Counted from the first letter of the stretch, positions 1 through 12,265 are shown. The stretch is DNA of 64,000 nucleotides from Trichobilharzia szidati (GCA_944472155.2 OX235273.1:34135204-34199203), one strand, 5' to 3'. Notes: generated by a model not told the origin, from the letters alone. A program made the numbers and translations.

Positions 1-2100
1 AGGCTAATCTGTCTATTTTGAAGTGAAGTTTATATCGTCATCAGTTATTTTTATTATGTTGAATCTTGCTTATTGATAATTTTAACAGCAATATGTTATT
101 GTTGAACTGATTACTAGTATCGGCCACTGTATAGCTGGAGAGAACTCCAATTATTTCTACTTACGTGAGTAAAATGTTCGCAATTTTACCCTTTCTCATC
201 AGATTGGTAAAGATGTGATATGCACCATTACCGAAAGACAGTATGCATTGAATTCACTTCTCCATTATGACTACTTCAGCTGTGAAGATTGAGTATGGAT
301 GAGTTGAATACATCAGTTTCGCATGAATACCTTCTATCAACAAATGAATTTTGCATCATATGATGCCGGCGAATTCGTCGTGCTTCAACAAAACTAATCA
401 AGAAATACGGCTAACTTAGAACTGGTAATGTATGATTTAGACTGTAAAATGTTTTTATGTTCTGGCGAAACATTTGGATATTTTTGTTTTAGTGTGGACA
501 AATAAGTGGTGACATTAGTAGACAAGGTCATTGACACATACTTCATTGACAACATGATTCCCACGTTGGTCAGGATTCTGAAACTAGTAGAAAGGGTTCA
601 CAGACGTACATATGGAGGTTACCACTTTCCATTCATGCTTCCAACAAGGACGAAAATGCAAAATTTACGAACCATTCCTGGCAACTTCCAATGCGTTGTG
701 ATGCACAATGAAATCAAGGCATCAGTATGCTCCTGCAGCAAATAACTTGCCAAACGAATACTTCAGCGGTAGTAGCTCTCACTGCGTCTATGCATGTACT
801 AGGGCAGAAAAGTTTCTCTAATGAAGAGTAGTAACATGTTCGTCACCAACAGGCTGCACATTAAGTCAACTGCCTTAAATCTCCTTACTCATTGTTATCG
901 TGAAGTCATGCTGATGAGATGCAATTCACCTGGAATAATTAATTTTTTCTACACTGAATAGATGGATAATCACGTTCAAATAAGAATAGCATAACATAAT
1001 GTTTTGAATTCTGTATAGGAATTATGAAGGAAGTTTTACACTGACTGTTCTTGAAAGTAGTTCCACTTTGCTATTTACTCTGAATAAATTCAAAGTAATT
1101 CATAGACTTGTTGAGTAACAGTCTGCTGCAGACTATCATCAACAACCACTTTCTGCTGGCTCGATACTGAAATTCACATGGGCTGAACGGATAAGTAACA
1201 CGGAATTCTGAATACATGAGAACAAAGAAGCGGTTGTCCAACAAATACTGAGAATCAAATGGACATGGACTGAATGTACGATTCTGGGAACGTTACGCGA
1301 TATTGTGCAACAGGCCTTCGAGTGGAACTCGAATAACAAACGACTTGTGGAATGTTCGTTCGAAATTGACATGAAGGAGATCGTGTGGAAGGAAATGAAA
1401 CCATATCGGTTACTGATACTTCAAAGTATGAAGCTTGACAGTGTTTCTGAAGGCAGCATTTTATGACGTTAGTTCGAATTCCTGAAGGGACATTAGTTTC
1501 TTTTATCGTTGCAGGTATGCCTTGATGATGATTTCTAAGAAGTACCAAACAGTGTTTACGGGCTTTTTTTAACAACTCGAATATTTAAGTGTAAGTAAGA
1601 AAATGTATGAGTATGTGTTTAAGCGTTAACTATCTATAAAAAATTGATCTTATCATCATCCCGAATCATACAACTTTATGACGACGACCGAAAGAGAATA
1701 AACTACTCGGGAAGAATTTTATTCAACCTCAAAGTGGCTGTAGATTTTATCAGAACGTGGAGACTGTGTGTGTTGTGAGAAAATATATATTCCTGTAATT
1801 TTTGCAATGGGTTTACTCAAGAGTGGTTGATCTAGAAAGTAGACATTTTATCTATAAGGGAAAACCAAATATCATTCTACTCAAAGTATAACCATAATAA
1901 TAATCATGAAATAACCTCACATATAGTTCAGTGAAGCTATTTTCAAAGAAATTATTTTCTTTAGCTGTACCGTCGAATTTATGTCGTATTTTCAACAAAA
2001 GAGGATAGTAACACAATTGATGAAATCTCATAATCACAAACAGGCAGAGCTTGGAATTCACGGTCCAGTGCGCCTTTAATTCTTGCATGAATGGTCTATA
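1..2100. other. No gene recognised
   Basis: AT-rich sequence without a recognisable domain, RNA gene or repeat shared with the rest of the window. Open frames here are at most about 105 codons, on either strand, and show no motif I know. I see nothing further in it. Confidence 0.6.
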
Positions 2101-2339
2101 ATCTCGCCTCGCCTAGTAGTTTACACACAATGATAATTTTTCTATTTTGGTAATATTTCTAGGAAAATTACTGCCCTTGATCGCACCAATTGTTGGAACT
2201 GTTTTGTTTTTAATTCACACTTTTATGATTTGTACTCATATATTTACTTCACTTTTTTCATTCACTTCTATAGATCCACAATTATATTCCATGTTGTTGA
2301 CATTTGTGCCGTTGTTACATGCATCCTGTGTGATTGATA

Positions 2340-3180
2340 TAAGAATAAAACGTGTGCACTGTGGTAGAGTAAAATTCCATTATGGATAAAATTTATTTTG
2401 ATAAAGTGTCACATTGTTATGCAGTAATATTCACTGATGACGTTTTGAGAAAAGTTTATTGCTCATAATCGTATCAAAGTGATATGATAACAGTGTGAGA
2501 CTTTATCAAAGTAAATTCAACCCATAATGGAAGGTATCCTGTGTGACCTTAATGAATTTGGATTCTGTTATTAGTACCTCCTTCCCTTTGTCTCCATCAA
2601 CCTTGTGGTTTTTATCTCATGCATGTGCAGGTACAAATGAAATTTTTCCAAATTGTTATCAGCTTTTGTTCCTGTTGGATGACCCTAAGTTAAGCGTTTA
2701 TGTTCATTCACTCTGATTTTCAGTGATCTAGACGTTTGACCCACATATTTAGTGGGCTACTCAGCACAAGGTGTTTTGAAAATTACATTATTTGTATCCA
2801 TCATTTTTATTAGATGTTTCAATTGATTTATTTTATTTCTAATTAGATTCATTGGTTTGAACGTGGTACGAATCCAGATATTTTGAGGTTTCTTCTAATT
2901 GACTTTGATGTACTTTTTTCTATGGTATTGTGACCATCTTTTCGCCATTATCTTTCTTGTCATTCTCTGTCTCTACCACATCTCTTTTTATATTATCTCT
3001 GACAAATTCGTTTGAGTAATCGTTATGAAGTAACATTTATCTCTTTTCGTTGGTCATCTGGTGTTGTTGTGAGTCCATTTATTCTATCTGCAAGACCTTG
3101 TATAAACCCTCGTTTCACCGTGAGTGGATGAGCTTAGTGATAATCAAGGAATCTGCAATTAAAAGTGTTCTCTGAGCTGG
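2340..3180 (-). pseudogene. Decayed Penelope-like element, 3' part with GIY-YIG endonuclease remnant
   Basis: On the minus strand, around 2690-2760, a broken frame reads KYVGQTSRSLKIRVNEHKR. This matches the YIG block and following Arg/His of the GIY-YIG endonuclease found at the C-terminus of Penelope-like retroelements. A piece near 2880 (NLKISGFVPRSNQ) resembles the linker between reverse transcriptase and endonuclease. Stops interrupt every frame, so this is a dead copy. Its left end (2350-2540, with 'cactgtggtag' and 'atgacgttttgag') resembles the left end of the PLE at 50.0 kb, which suggests the same subfamily and marks the element's 3' terminus. The upstream reverse transcriptase is missing. 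The next PLE begins just to the right on the same strand. Confidence 0.65.
2375..2532. repeat. Imperfect inverted repeat at a PLE terminus
   Basis: Arms 2375-2420 and 2486-2532 are imperfect reverse complements of about 46 bases around a 65-base loop. They share the runs 'ttccattatgg', 'tttgataaagt' and 'tgttat'. The structure sits at the 3' end of the decayed PLE. It may be part of that element's terminal repeat or a secondary fold-back. Confidence 0.7.
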
Positions 3181-3190
3181 TTGGTTTAGT

Positions 3191-3228
3191 CGCGAAGCTT
3201 TCGTCGTCCTTCCGGACAACATCTTCAG
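3191..3228 (-). ncRNA. Hammerhead-like core in PLE terminal repeat
   Basis: Read on the minus strand: CTGAAGA, a stem GTTGTCC / GGACGAC closed by GGAA, then GAAA and GCTTCGCG. The layout CUGA-x-GA, stem II, GAAA is that of a hammerhead ribozyme core, with A where the consensus CUGAUGA has U. Hammerhead motifs are known in the terminal repeats of Penelope-like elements. I cannot define stems I and III or the cleavage site with confidence, so activity is unknown. It lies between the stop of the PLE at 3.3-5.6 kb and the older PLE remnant to its left. Confidence 0.4.
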
Positions 3229-3340
3229 CGCCATATTTAGCACAAAGTTAAATGATTTAAATTTCTTCATGCGTGATGTAATTGCGTCTCCTGGTTACTA
3301 TCTTCACATATGTATTGACCACTTTCTATTGACTAGGATT

Positions 3341-5600
3341 TTAAACTTTTTGGTCCCCTGATTTACTTTTTATTAGTTGGTATATTTCATCTATATTAAC
3401 GTGTTTGTTAATCGCATTTTCGCTTGAGTACCAGGCTTCTAGGAATTCCCTGGCACTTTTCGTGTTTCCTCTGTTTAAGATTTTGACATGATCCCAATCA
3501 AATTGATGACCACAATTGTCTATATGCATTGATACTAAAGAAGATATATCGTGTCTTTTCATGGCTGATTTGTGTTCTTGGATTCTGATTCGAAGGGGAC
3601 GCCCACTTTTGCCGATGTAATGCTTGTTGCAGTTCATACAATTTATTTTGTAGATGGTATTAATTTTATCCCCTTTTTCTGTTGGATCTTTTGGTTTGCA
3701 TAATATCGAATTAAGCGATTTTACTGGCTTGTGTGCTATATCTATATCAAACGGTTTCAGTATTCTGGCTGTTATCTCAGAGATATTCCTCATGTATGGT
3801 AGAATGAATTCTCTTGTGGTCTTTGATGATGGTTTCTTGTTGGTGTTTTGATTCGACTTTAAACACTTTTTGATGAAATTTTGTGGACAACCATTCTTTT
3901 TGAAGACCGTTTGTAGGTTCTTTTCTTCCATTCTTTTCAGCTCTGGAGTGCTACAATGTGTCTGAACTCTTTTAAACAATGTCTGCACACAGTTTCGTTT
4001 GTGAGTAATTGGATTATTGCTAGTATAGTTGAGTATTTGATCTGTGTGCGTTGATTTTCTATATACTTGTGTCTCTAAATCTCCTCTGTTAGTTCTCCTG
4101 ATTAAGACATCTAAAAATGGGATTTTGTTATCTAATTCTTCTTCTCTCGTGAATTTGATGTCTTCAAATATGTTGTTTATTAATTTATGAGTATATTCTA
4201 AATCACTTCTCTTAATTATTACGAATGTATCATCAACGTAACGTATCCAGATTTTCGGTTTAATTATATGTAGAGCTATTAGTTCTAATCTTTGCATAAC
4301 GGCTTCAGCTATTAATCCTGATATGGGCGATCCCATTGGTGTTCCTTTTATTTGTTCATATATTCGAGTATTGAACTGGAAGTATGTTGTAAGGCATAAT
4401 TTTATGAGTTCTATCCAAGTTGATAATTGCGTTTTTGTGTATTCATCACTATAGAGTAATTGTTGCATAGTTTCTTTTGCTAGTTTTGGACTAATTGAAG
4501 TATATAATGCTGTGACATCAAAGGACACCATTATTTCATTGTCTTCTACTTGAATGTTTTGATTTTCTCTAAAAATTGGATTGACGAATCGATAGAATGG
4601 TCGCATGATTCTGTTAGGTAATTTAATTTCCTGAAAAGTTCTTTAGATAGATTATATGTCGGTGTTCCTGGAAGCGAAACGATTGGTCGTAAGGGAATAT
4701 TTGGTTTGTGTAGTTTCGGTCTACCATAGAATCGAGGTAAAATGGGTCCGTTAGATTTCATTCGCCATTGATCTTGTTCTGTAATTTGTCCTGATTTCGT
4801 TAATTTATTTAACGTTGTTTTGATTTTGTTATCTAATGTTTGTATAGGGTTTTTTGTCAACTGTTGATATACATTATTATCTTTGAGTAAATCCTCTGCT
4901 TTCTTTATGTAGTCTGCTGTGTCCAGGATTACTGTTGTTCTTCCTTTATCAGCCGGTTAAATAACTATATCTTTTCTATTCTTCAGTTTCTTCAATGCAT
5001 TTTGCTCTTCAGTGCTAAGTTGGGAATTATGTCTTTTCTGTTTGAGTATAGGTATGATACATTGACGTACTTCTTGTTGTACTTCCTCATTTAATTTTGA
5101 TAATTTGAGTGATGATTCTAAGGAAGCACAAAAATCTGATACTGAAGCGTCACCAGTATTGTAGTTGAGTCCTTTCTGAAGTTCTTCTGCTTTTGATAAT
5201 GGTTGTTTTGATAGATTTACTACGCAATCATTTAGAGTTTCTTCAGATGGTTGTTTGGATATCTTAGCTAGTTTTCCTTTGAGGGCGACTCATCTTCGTT
5301 CTTTGTGTCGTTCGCATAATATTTTAATGGCGGTATTCAATGTTGACAGATGCTCTGGCGTAAGAGTCTGTTCAACCTTTTCTTTATGGAATCTAACCAT
5401 ATGCTGGTATTTTTTATTCCTATTGTGTGCATCCGTGATCAATAATTTCACCATTTGTTTTCCATGTTGTTTGGCTAATTTCCAGCCTAAAGGGCAGTTA
5501 ATTGGTGGTTTATATTTGACACTAGTTGGCAGAATCTGCTGGCGGAGACATTCATGAAGAAAGAATCAAGGAATCTCTCAGAATGTGTAGTTTTTATATA
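3341..5600 (-). pseudogene. Near full-length Penelope-like element, RT plus GIY-YIG endonuclease, disrupted
   Basis: One coding frame of roughly 750 codons can be followed on the minus strand. It has an N-terminal region (about 5600-4990), a PADKGRTTVILD block near 4950, RT fingers (RFYGRPKLHKPNIPLRPIVS, near 4700), the palm Asp in VSFDVTALYTSI (about 4500), KGTPMGSPISG, and the catalytic RYVDDTFVI near 4230. It ends with a GIY-YIG endonuclease (IYKINC, HYIGKSGRPLRIRIQEH, then EFLEAWYS) that stops at 3341. This is the domain order of endonuclease-bearing Penelope-like retroelements, which prime reverse transcription at a nick. Breaks: in-frame stops at 5290-5292 and 4957-4959, and a frameshift near 4553-4570 between the fingers and palm. 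No intact product is possible. The domains themselves are well preserved, so inactivation looks fairly recent. Confidence 0.9.
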
Positions 5601-5644
5601 TAGCGTCGTTTTATGCCGCCATCTGTTACTCTTTATACTTTTCA

Positions 5645-6820
5645 GTTTAACTTAGGTGGTTCCCCGATTCCATTCTCTATTTCCATAGTGTATTTTATTG
5701 AGTCTACATGACTGTTTGTGTGTGAGAAGAATTTCTCAGTATCATTATTCTTCATTATTACTTAATTGTCATCTACATTATCTCCGCCAACATTTTATTG
5801 ATGACCTGGATGGTTTGAGTGCATTCTTTTCCCGAAATTCCATGAGTATGTCAGCTAATATTGGTGAATTCGGCGATCCCATGGCTGCTACTTCATTTTG
5901 TTGGTATACTTTAGCCTGAAATATTTTGTTGCTTTACATCATTCACCCTCTTTTATCATCTCTTCTCTTGACAATTGATTCCTGTCTTTTTATGAAATCA
6001 TCTTCGTTTATTCACGTTTTCAGTGCAGGCGTGTTCATCTGAATGAGCATATCACTATAGAGACTGTGTTAATTCCTTTATTAGCTGTTCTTCACTATAC
6101 TTTCATTTGCTTTCACTGTTATGCTACTTTCCATTAATCAGTAGTATGAACTATATTATAATTCTTAAACATGACTTCTTTCGCTATTGAGATTTAACTC
6201 ACATATTGTGTTTTCGTTCTATTTGATGTATAACAATTACCTTCTTATAGTCGAACGTTATTTGCTGAAAGTGCTTTACTCATGTATTCGCAGTTGTTGA
6301 ACACTGTTAATTCGTGTACCATTATTCTGTGTCCGGCATTCGCGCTCTCTTTAAATAACAGATGGATCACCTTTCACACAGCTCTGATGTTTTGAACTAC
6401 TGACCATCATCGACTGTGCTTTATGACGGCATTCAGTCATAGAGGCTTGTTTATTATGTTTCCTTAAAATATGAAATATGCTTAAAATAGTATAGTATTA
6501 TAGACAAATCCTGTGTTTTCGGATTTTCCTCGTCAATTGACGTGTTATTTTAATAAGCGTTCGATTATAGTCCCGAATTTCCTTAGAAGAGATTCACAGA
6601 CTATTTACTTGAAAGCTGACTAGGATTTTCTCTTCATTCATCTCACTGTTTTGTTAATCGTACCACCAACTTCTGAATAGTACCTTGTTAGTCATGATGT
6701 TGGTGAGAGAAATCTTGACAGCACATATGTCGGTCTTAGCGGATACCCTTCTTTATGTAGATTTATTTTGCCGTATATCTTAGGTATATTACATGATTTC
6801 GGCATAGTTTCAAACTAATT
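5645..6820 (-). pseudogene. Decayed Penelope-like element, RT fragment
   Basis: Two RT blocks can be read on the minus strand in broken frames. Near 6740-6800 PKIYGKINLHKEGYPLRP corresponds to the fingers motif. Near 5840-5900 AAMGSPNSPILADILMEF corresponds to the GSPISP block before the catalytic YVDD. The YVDD region itself (about 5770-5800) is destroyed by stops. It lies directly upstream of the better-preserved PLE and on the same strand, but differs from it in sequence (NSPILADI against SPISGLIAE), so it is a separate subfamily copy and not a duplicate. The endonuclease is absent. Confidence 0.7.
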
Positions 6821-6944
6821 TGACCTACCAGTTATTTCTCTCGTCTGTCCAATCACCTTTGCTGTTTCTTCCATCAGAAACAATCACAAACAAAACTCTG
6901 CGCTTTATGAAAAGAATTTCGAACAGGTTGCTGCAAACTTTAAT

Positions 6945-7325
6945 GAACGGCTGCCTTCTCTGGCTCCATAGTGAAGATCAGATGGTCGGACAGAAAGTAT
7001 AAACAACAAGAATCTCTGGGAAATAACCAGTCAAGAACCTCCTGCTCGAAAAATATAAATAAAGCAGTGGTCAGTGGATAGAGCAGACCCTGAGGAGACC
7101 GTCGCATAATATTGCGTGTCATGCCAGCTGTTGACTGAATTCCGAGTGGGAAACGAGTTGGGTGTGGGTCCGAGGTTGACAAAGAGGAGGTCTTTTGAGA
7201 ATGACATGAGATCTTAAATGGACTGAAGCAGCATGTAGAAGAGGACGGCACAGAACAGCACGAAATGGAGATGTTCTGTTGAAGCCCTATATTCCACTCA
7301 GCTCCAAAGGGAATAATAATAGATA
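6945..7325 (+). pseudogene. RTE retrotransposon 3' end, decayed
   Basis: This stretch aligns by eye with the last 350 bases of the RTE element at 14.4-17.9 kb: 'agatcagatggtcggacag', 'aagaatctctgggaa', 'accctgaggagaccg', 'gttgaagccctatattcc', ending in 'aataataata'. Frames are broken throughout. The 'aataataata' tail marks the element's 3' end, so this is a 5'-truncated insertion of the same family, older than the 14-kb copy. Confidence 0.7.
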
Positions 7326-10300
7326 AGTTTCCACAAGCGAAAACACCTATTTTCCTAATTAACTTGCGATTATTACTGATCACTTCTTTTCAGTACAAAA
7401 CTAATATTACTTGCGAAGACATCTTTTCACTCAGGTATGTCTGCAAGCCTTCATGTGGTTTATATGTCATGTGTCAGTATGACTGATAACTCAAGTATTA
7501 TGATTGGCTTTGATTGTGTAAAATTAAGATGAGTGTGCACTGAATTAATTGCATAATGGGTAACCAGATTTAAAGACGGTTAGTTCAAAAATCTGGGTCC
7601 ACAGCTGAAATTTTTAGAAGGCCTATTATTCACGAACACTTTTCGATGTATGAAGTTCATCTAAAGTTTGCAAGTTTTAGCAGAATGACACATCAAGAAT
7701 GTTCGGATGAAACTTGAGGCTTTGCAACTGAAACAATGTTTTTGAGTCCAATTGGAAATCTCTTCACCCAATTGGTTGGAAAGACATTCATTTAATTATT
7801 CCTAAATGGTGAGAAACAGAAATTCTCACTTTCATCAATGTTCTCAGAGAAAACAACTTGCAATGACAATCGTTTTTGTAGATATCATCAAATCTAAAAA
7901 TGTTTATTGCATCTCTTTCCATCGAATGAAAATTTCTGTTCCGTTAATACGTTTAATGTGTTTCGTTTGAACAATAGTCATTGGTCAGTTCAGCGTGTGT
8001 CATTCCGTTTAAGCTGACGATATAACCCCATGATTAAAGGTTAGACTATAATGAGTTTGACAAAGAGAGCAGGTTGAACACTGATACGCTCAAATCAACG
8101 AAGCAAAGATGCATGTTTGCGAGTAAAAATCACTGACTCGAAATTCACATAGCGAATAATATCATTAAGACAGATAAATTAATGGTTGAAATTATATTAA
8201 GTTGAACAAGATCATATGACAGTAAACTTCAAAAAACATTTAATTATTCACTGAATAATTTAAACATGCAATGACAATGAAATTTTGTGATGTGTTCAAA
8301 ACAGAAAGTCATGACTTAGCAGGAAGTTAGGTGAAAAACTGTTACTCAGAAAGAGAGGACAAATTTAATGTCTCAATTAAATGAAAATATGTCAATTTGG
8401 ATTAATTATCAGTTCAGCTGACAAAATAACTGGCAAAAGTGGTTGAAGTTTCAGACCACTTCTCTTCAGAAATCTAAAAAACACAACAGAATATTTTGAA
8501 ATCTTCAGTGAAGGATTCCGTGCACGCTTTTACTACAACAAAAATACACAAATCAATATTGCATTTTGCATGCTGAGTAAAACTCACTCTAAGTTTGATA
8601 TTTTGGCTATTAGCAATGTAGTACGACGGCTTAAATGGTTCTTCCATGAAGTGCCACTTTCCCCATTACTTCGCCAAATCACCACTTACTTATTTTAACT
8701 TGCCCTTTTCTTTCTAATTCGTATATGGTTAGCAGAAATAGCTCAACTGCTCAATTCATTCCTTTGGAGTGTATGTATGAAGCACAACAGACGATGAATT
8801 AATTCATGATTATACATACACAAACGGTTTGGTCAACTCCAGTATCCGTTGTCAATTCATAATTCAATGTGACATATTCATATCAGATGATAAATATAGA
8901 ATATCTGGCACTGGGATTATTCTTGGAACATGGTGATGCTTTCAGAGATGTAGAAGTGAATCCGTGGTTATATCAGCATACAATGTATTTTCGTATTTCA
9001 TCTGAATTGAAAGTCTTACTGAAAGCAAAAGTAACGACAAAATTTCCTTCGATTCTGCTTTTGTCGGTAAACTTGTAATAGATTTTATTTTAATGTATTT
9101 CAGGTTTGTTTAGCATCATGTTTCAGTTGGAAGGAGTAAAAAAACTAATGGTCAATCTGATACGTGTCTTGCATTATCACCATTATGGCTGAGATATTTC
9201 TGGTCAATTGATGAGCACACAAATTTATTCACATCCTCAAAGAAATGCCAAGATATTGTGATAACTGCTTGACATCTAATTATAATACTACATATTAAAA
9301 ACCTTATTTGTAAACAATGTAGCTAAATTTATTGAATTTATAATCCACCTACCATATTAGACCTTCTAATCATTGCGACAAGTTATATCTGAAAATGAGG
9401 AAACGATCACTGTTTAGAGTAAAATCATATCAAACAAAATTTGACGACTCGTGAACATGTACTTGGTAAAGATCTTCCAAGCACTAAATAGGAACTTACA
9501 ACAAATCACTCATATAAGTTCCGGTTTTCCCATATGTTACTTTTCCTAATAGTGAGATGCTACTAGGGGTATACCGCAGTGAACCTCAGTCATTTTGTTT
9601 GCAAACATATATATGTATATATATACATCTAGTTTCACTACAGGGACTGAGTTCGATACGAACATTTTGATTCGTTTGATAGCGAAATAACGAGTTCTCT
9701 CTCGTATAAGAATAATTTGAATGTTTGACAGTTCGTTGATTTCGCTTTGCAAAAGTCACTTTTATTAAACCATTTCAGTGTAATCACTGTATTCAGATAA
9801 GTGGGGTGAATAATCTCCCACTACTCTGTTAGTTAGGCACCTATTGCTGTTTCTCTGTTTCGTGTTTCGACACAACTGTTTCTTGACTTTCATTGAAGTC
9901 TGAGCTGGATGCATTAGTAATCTCTCAATTCAATTAATTGTCTTTTTGTAATATTTTTGTTGTAAGCTGCCACATCATTCCACTCTTACTGTCTCCTTTC
10001 GACCTTCTCATCATATTGTGCATAAATCAATTCTGGTTGTTACGTCGTTAACCATTTCGCATCCATGTCTCTTATTCTCTTGTTATACCTACTGAGTTGA
10101 AATAATTTCTGAATTATACTATGTATTTCCATTTATTATAACTTATATCCCCTTAAGGTTGTTAGTACTAAAATTTAAAAGAAACTGACTATATCCTGCA
10201 TATATATTTATTCTTGCTTTGTTCAAATTCAAATAAGCATTACAGCACTGCTCATACTCATACATTATGGACGAGACGGGAGATTCAGAATTTTCGCTCA

Positions 10301-11700
10301 TGGCTTATCATTCATGACAAACCATCTAGGCTTATTCATCTCTGTGTTTTGAATTGTCTATGTGAGTTTGTTAGCTTCACCTGCATGGAATGGCATTTCC
10401 ATGTCTTCTGCGTTGCATAGAATTATAAGCTTCAGGTCAGAGCACACTGGTATGCTTCTTAAGATTTTGGATAGAATTTTGCTGGTTTCAGCTAATTAGC
10501 GTTATGTTTTCCACTTCTCGTAAACTCGATGCGCCATGTGTATTTCAACTTCATCAGCAACAGCCTTTTCAGATTGACTGGTTGCTAATTTTCTTCCAGT
10601 TATAACATTCTGATTTTATATTATTGACTCTTAAGTCGAAATCCTCCGGTAAAATCTACTTGAGCTTACTTCTGTTCATTCATACTTTTGATCATTCATT
10701 TTCCTTCGTCAAATGTTTGATGAGGAATGACCTTTCCTCACAGTATGATTTACAGATTAATAAAGAATTACAAACTATCATGGTGTGAAAGTTTTGCATA
10801 CACATTAATAATTAGGATGTACGTGTCGAAATGAACAGATGAAGAAGAAAAAAGGTATTTCTAGATGGAACTTACGCTTCCCGTTGGGAAGTTGAATTTT
10901 TCCTACAATTCGAAACAAATTTTGAATCATAAAGAAAGAGAAATCATTTTATAGAGTAACCTATAATCATCCAATGGTCTTACTTCTTAAATGACTTAAT
11001 GAGTGAAGAAAACCGTAATGTTAATATTCATAGCAGCCCAAGGATCAGTTCTTTGTAACCTTCTGAATGTTTTGACAACTGAAAACATGACGTTCACTGG
11101 AAGCGATGCACAATACAGTCTACAGTCATACTATGAGAATTTGAACTGCCATAGGTATAATTCTGAAGTTTTCATACAGTCAGACAAAAGGTTCTGATAT
11201 CTGTTTCCAAATGTATGAGTCCAGAAAACACACAGGTATTATTAGTGACCTGATAAAGCCACGACCAGATTTCGAGTTTTTGATTTCGCATCTGATGCCT
11301 GTATTAGGTGAAATTAATTTGTGAGGAGTGAGCTAGGTGTAAGTTACCCATATAATAAATTGTTTCAATTCTGATACCTAGTGTAGTGTCACAAGGTGAA
11401 ATACATAAGAAATTTACAAAGTCGAAAACATCTAAGAAAACGTCTGGTATATGGTTGTGTTATAAGAAAAATTTAACTGCACGAGTTATTTATCTATCCA
11501 CAGAGCTTTTAGGCTATAGTTTTTGATGATTTTCTTTGAGAATATGAGTTACTTCCTGCGCGAAATCAACGGAATTAAGTGTGTTTTCTAACTCCATTGA
11601 AGCAGTTAAGTTGTGAACACTTTGTTATTCTTTGAAGTAAATTTTGACAGATGGCAGTCTTCTCACTACTTATACACTGTTGAGTGTGTTTCATGAATGA
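7326..11700. other. No gene recognised; AT microsatellite inside
   Basis: About 4.4 kb without a recognisable gene or element. It contains a short TA/CA microsatellite at 9605-9628. Open frames are all under 75 codons, on mixed strands, without familiar motifs. Confidence 0.55.
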
Positions 11701-11702
11701 GA

Positions 11703-11870
11703 TTAGACTAGTTGAGGACCGGAGAGTATTATGGAGACAACCATGTGAAGAAGGAATGCATATTCTTGGTTTATTATTGAACCAACTGAATGTGGATGCA
11801 GAGTATTGAGTGTAATGGAGATGTCACACTGAAATCCCATGTTCCACAATGAAAAAAGGATTAAAACAAT
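11703..11870 (+). pseudogene. Very old RTE 3' end fragment
   Basis: The stretch resembles the terminal 170 bases of the RTE element: 'agttgaggaccggag', 'catgtgaagaagga', 'gtaatggagatg', then 'gaaatcccatgttccaca', matching 'gaagcccaatgttcc' near 17850. Similarity is weaker than for the copies at 7 and 20.7 kb. It abuts the SINE that follows. Confidence 0.5.
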
Positions 11871-11916
11871 CGTGGTAATAGGATTTCATCATGAGCTGAC
11901 ATCAGTTAGAGAACCA

Positions 11917-12265
11917 TTGGAAAACCTGGGAGTACTGGACAGCTGCTTCGTCCTAGTTTGGGACTCTTCATCAGTACGCACCCACCGGATTCGAACCCAG
12001 GACCTTCTGGTTACAAGACGAGCTCGTATACCATTAAGCCACTGGGACCCGAGCCTATGGTCCATGAATTCTAACTTCTGCCAATTCACGACATAGTGCG
12101 ACCCCTAGCCAATGTCTTCGGCGAGTATTTGTCCTCACGCCCGACCTGCTGCACCCTACTGGTCACGACTTCTCACTAGAACCCCAGGTGACTACCCACC
12201 TGAATAGGGCAAGTCGCTAGTGATCATCTCATTGATTTTCAAGTGTTGGAAAACCTGGGAGTACT
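11917..12265 (-). mobile_element. Smalpha-like tRNA-derived SINE
   Basis: On the minus strand there is a pol III A box (TGGCTTAATGGTATACGA, 12041-12024) and a B box (GGGTTCGAATCC, 11998-11987), 26 bases apart as expected for a tRNA-derived promoter. A hammerhead-type motif follows downstream. This is the arrangement described for the Smalpha family of schistosome SINE-like retroposons. A 20-bp sequence starting 'ttggaaaacctgggag' occurs at 11917-11936 and again at 12246-12265, giving a period of 329 bp. That is close to the known monomer length, so the repeat may be the start of a second tandem monomer and not a target-site duplication. Confidence 0.85.
11935..11980 (-). ncRNA. Hammerhead ribozyme-like motif of the SINE
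   Basis: Read on the minus strand: CTGATGA (11974-11968), stem II GTCC-CAAACTA-GGAC (11964-11950), then GAAG where the hammerhead consensus has GAAA. The 5' strand with the expected cleavage context, GGTC before CTGGG, overlaps the pol III B box region (about 12008-11987). The strand after GAAG (CAGCTG) does not pair well with the sequence before that GTC. The ribozyme is therefore probably decayed. Family assignment is strong, activity is doubtful. Confidence 0.65.

Noticed and set aside
506..745. 79-codon plus-strand open frame
   Set aside because: Begins at GTG, has no recognisable motif, and frames of this length are expected by chance.
2147..2389. 80-codon hydrophobic frame
   Set aside because: Starts at TTG within the T-rich complement of a PLE 3' region; hydrophobicity follows from base composition.
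8869..9078. 69-codon frame in an otherwise empty region
   Set aside because: No domain, no splice context visible, not repeated elsewhere.
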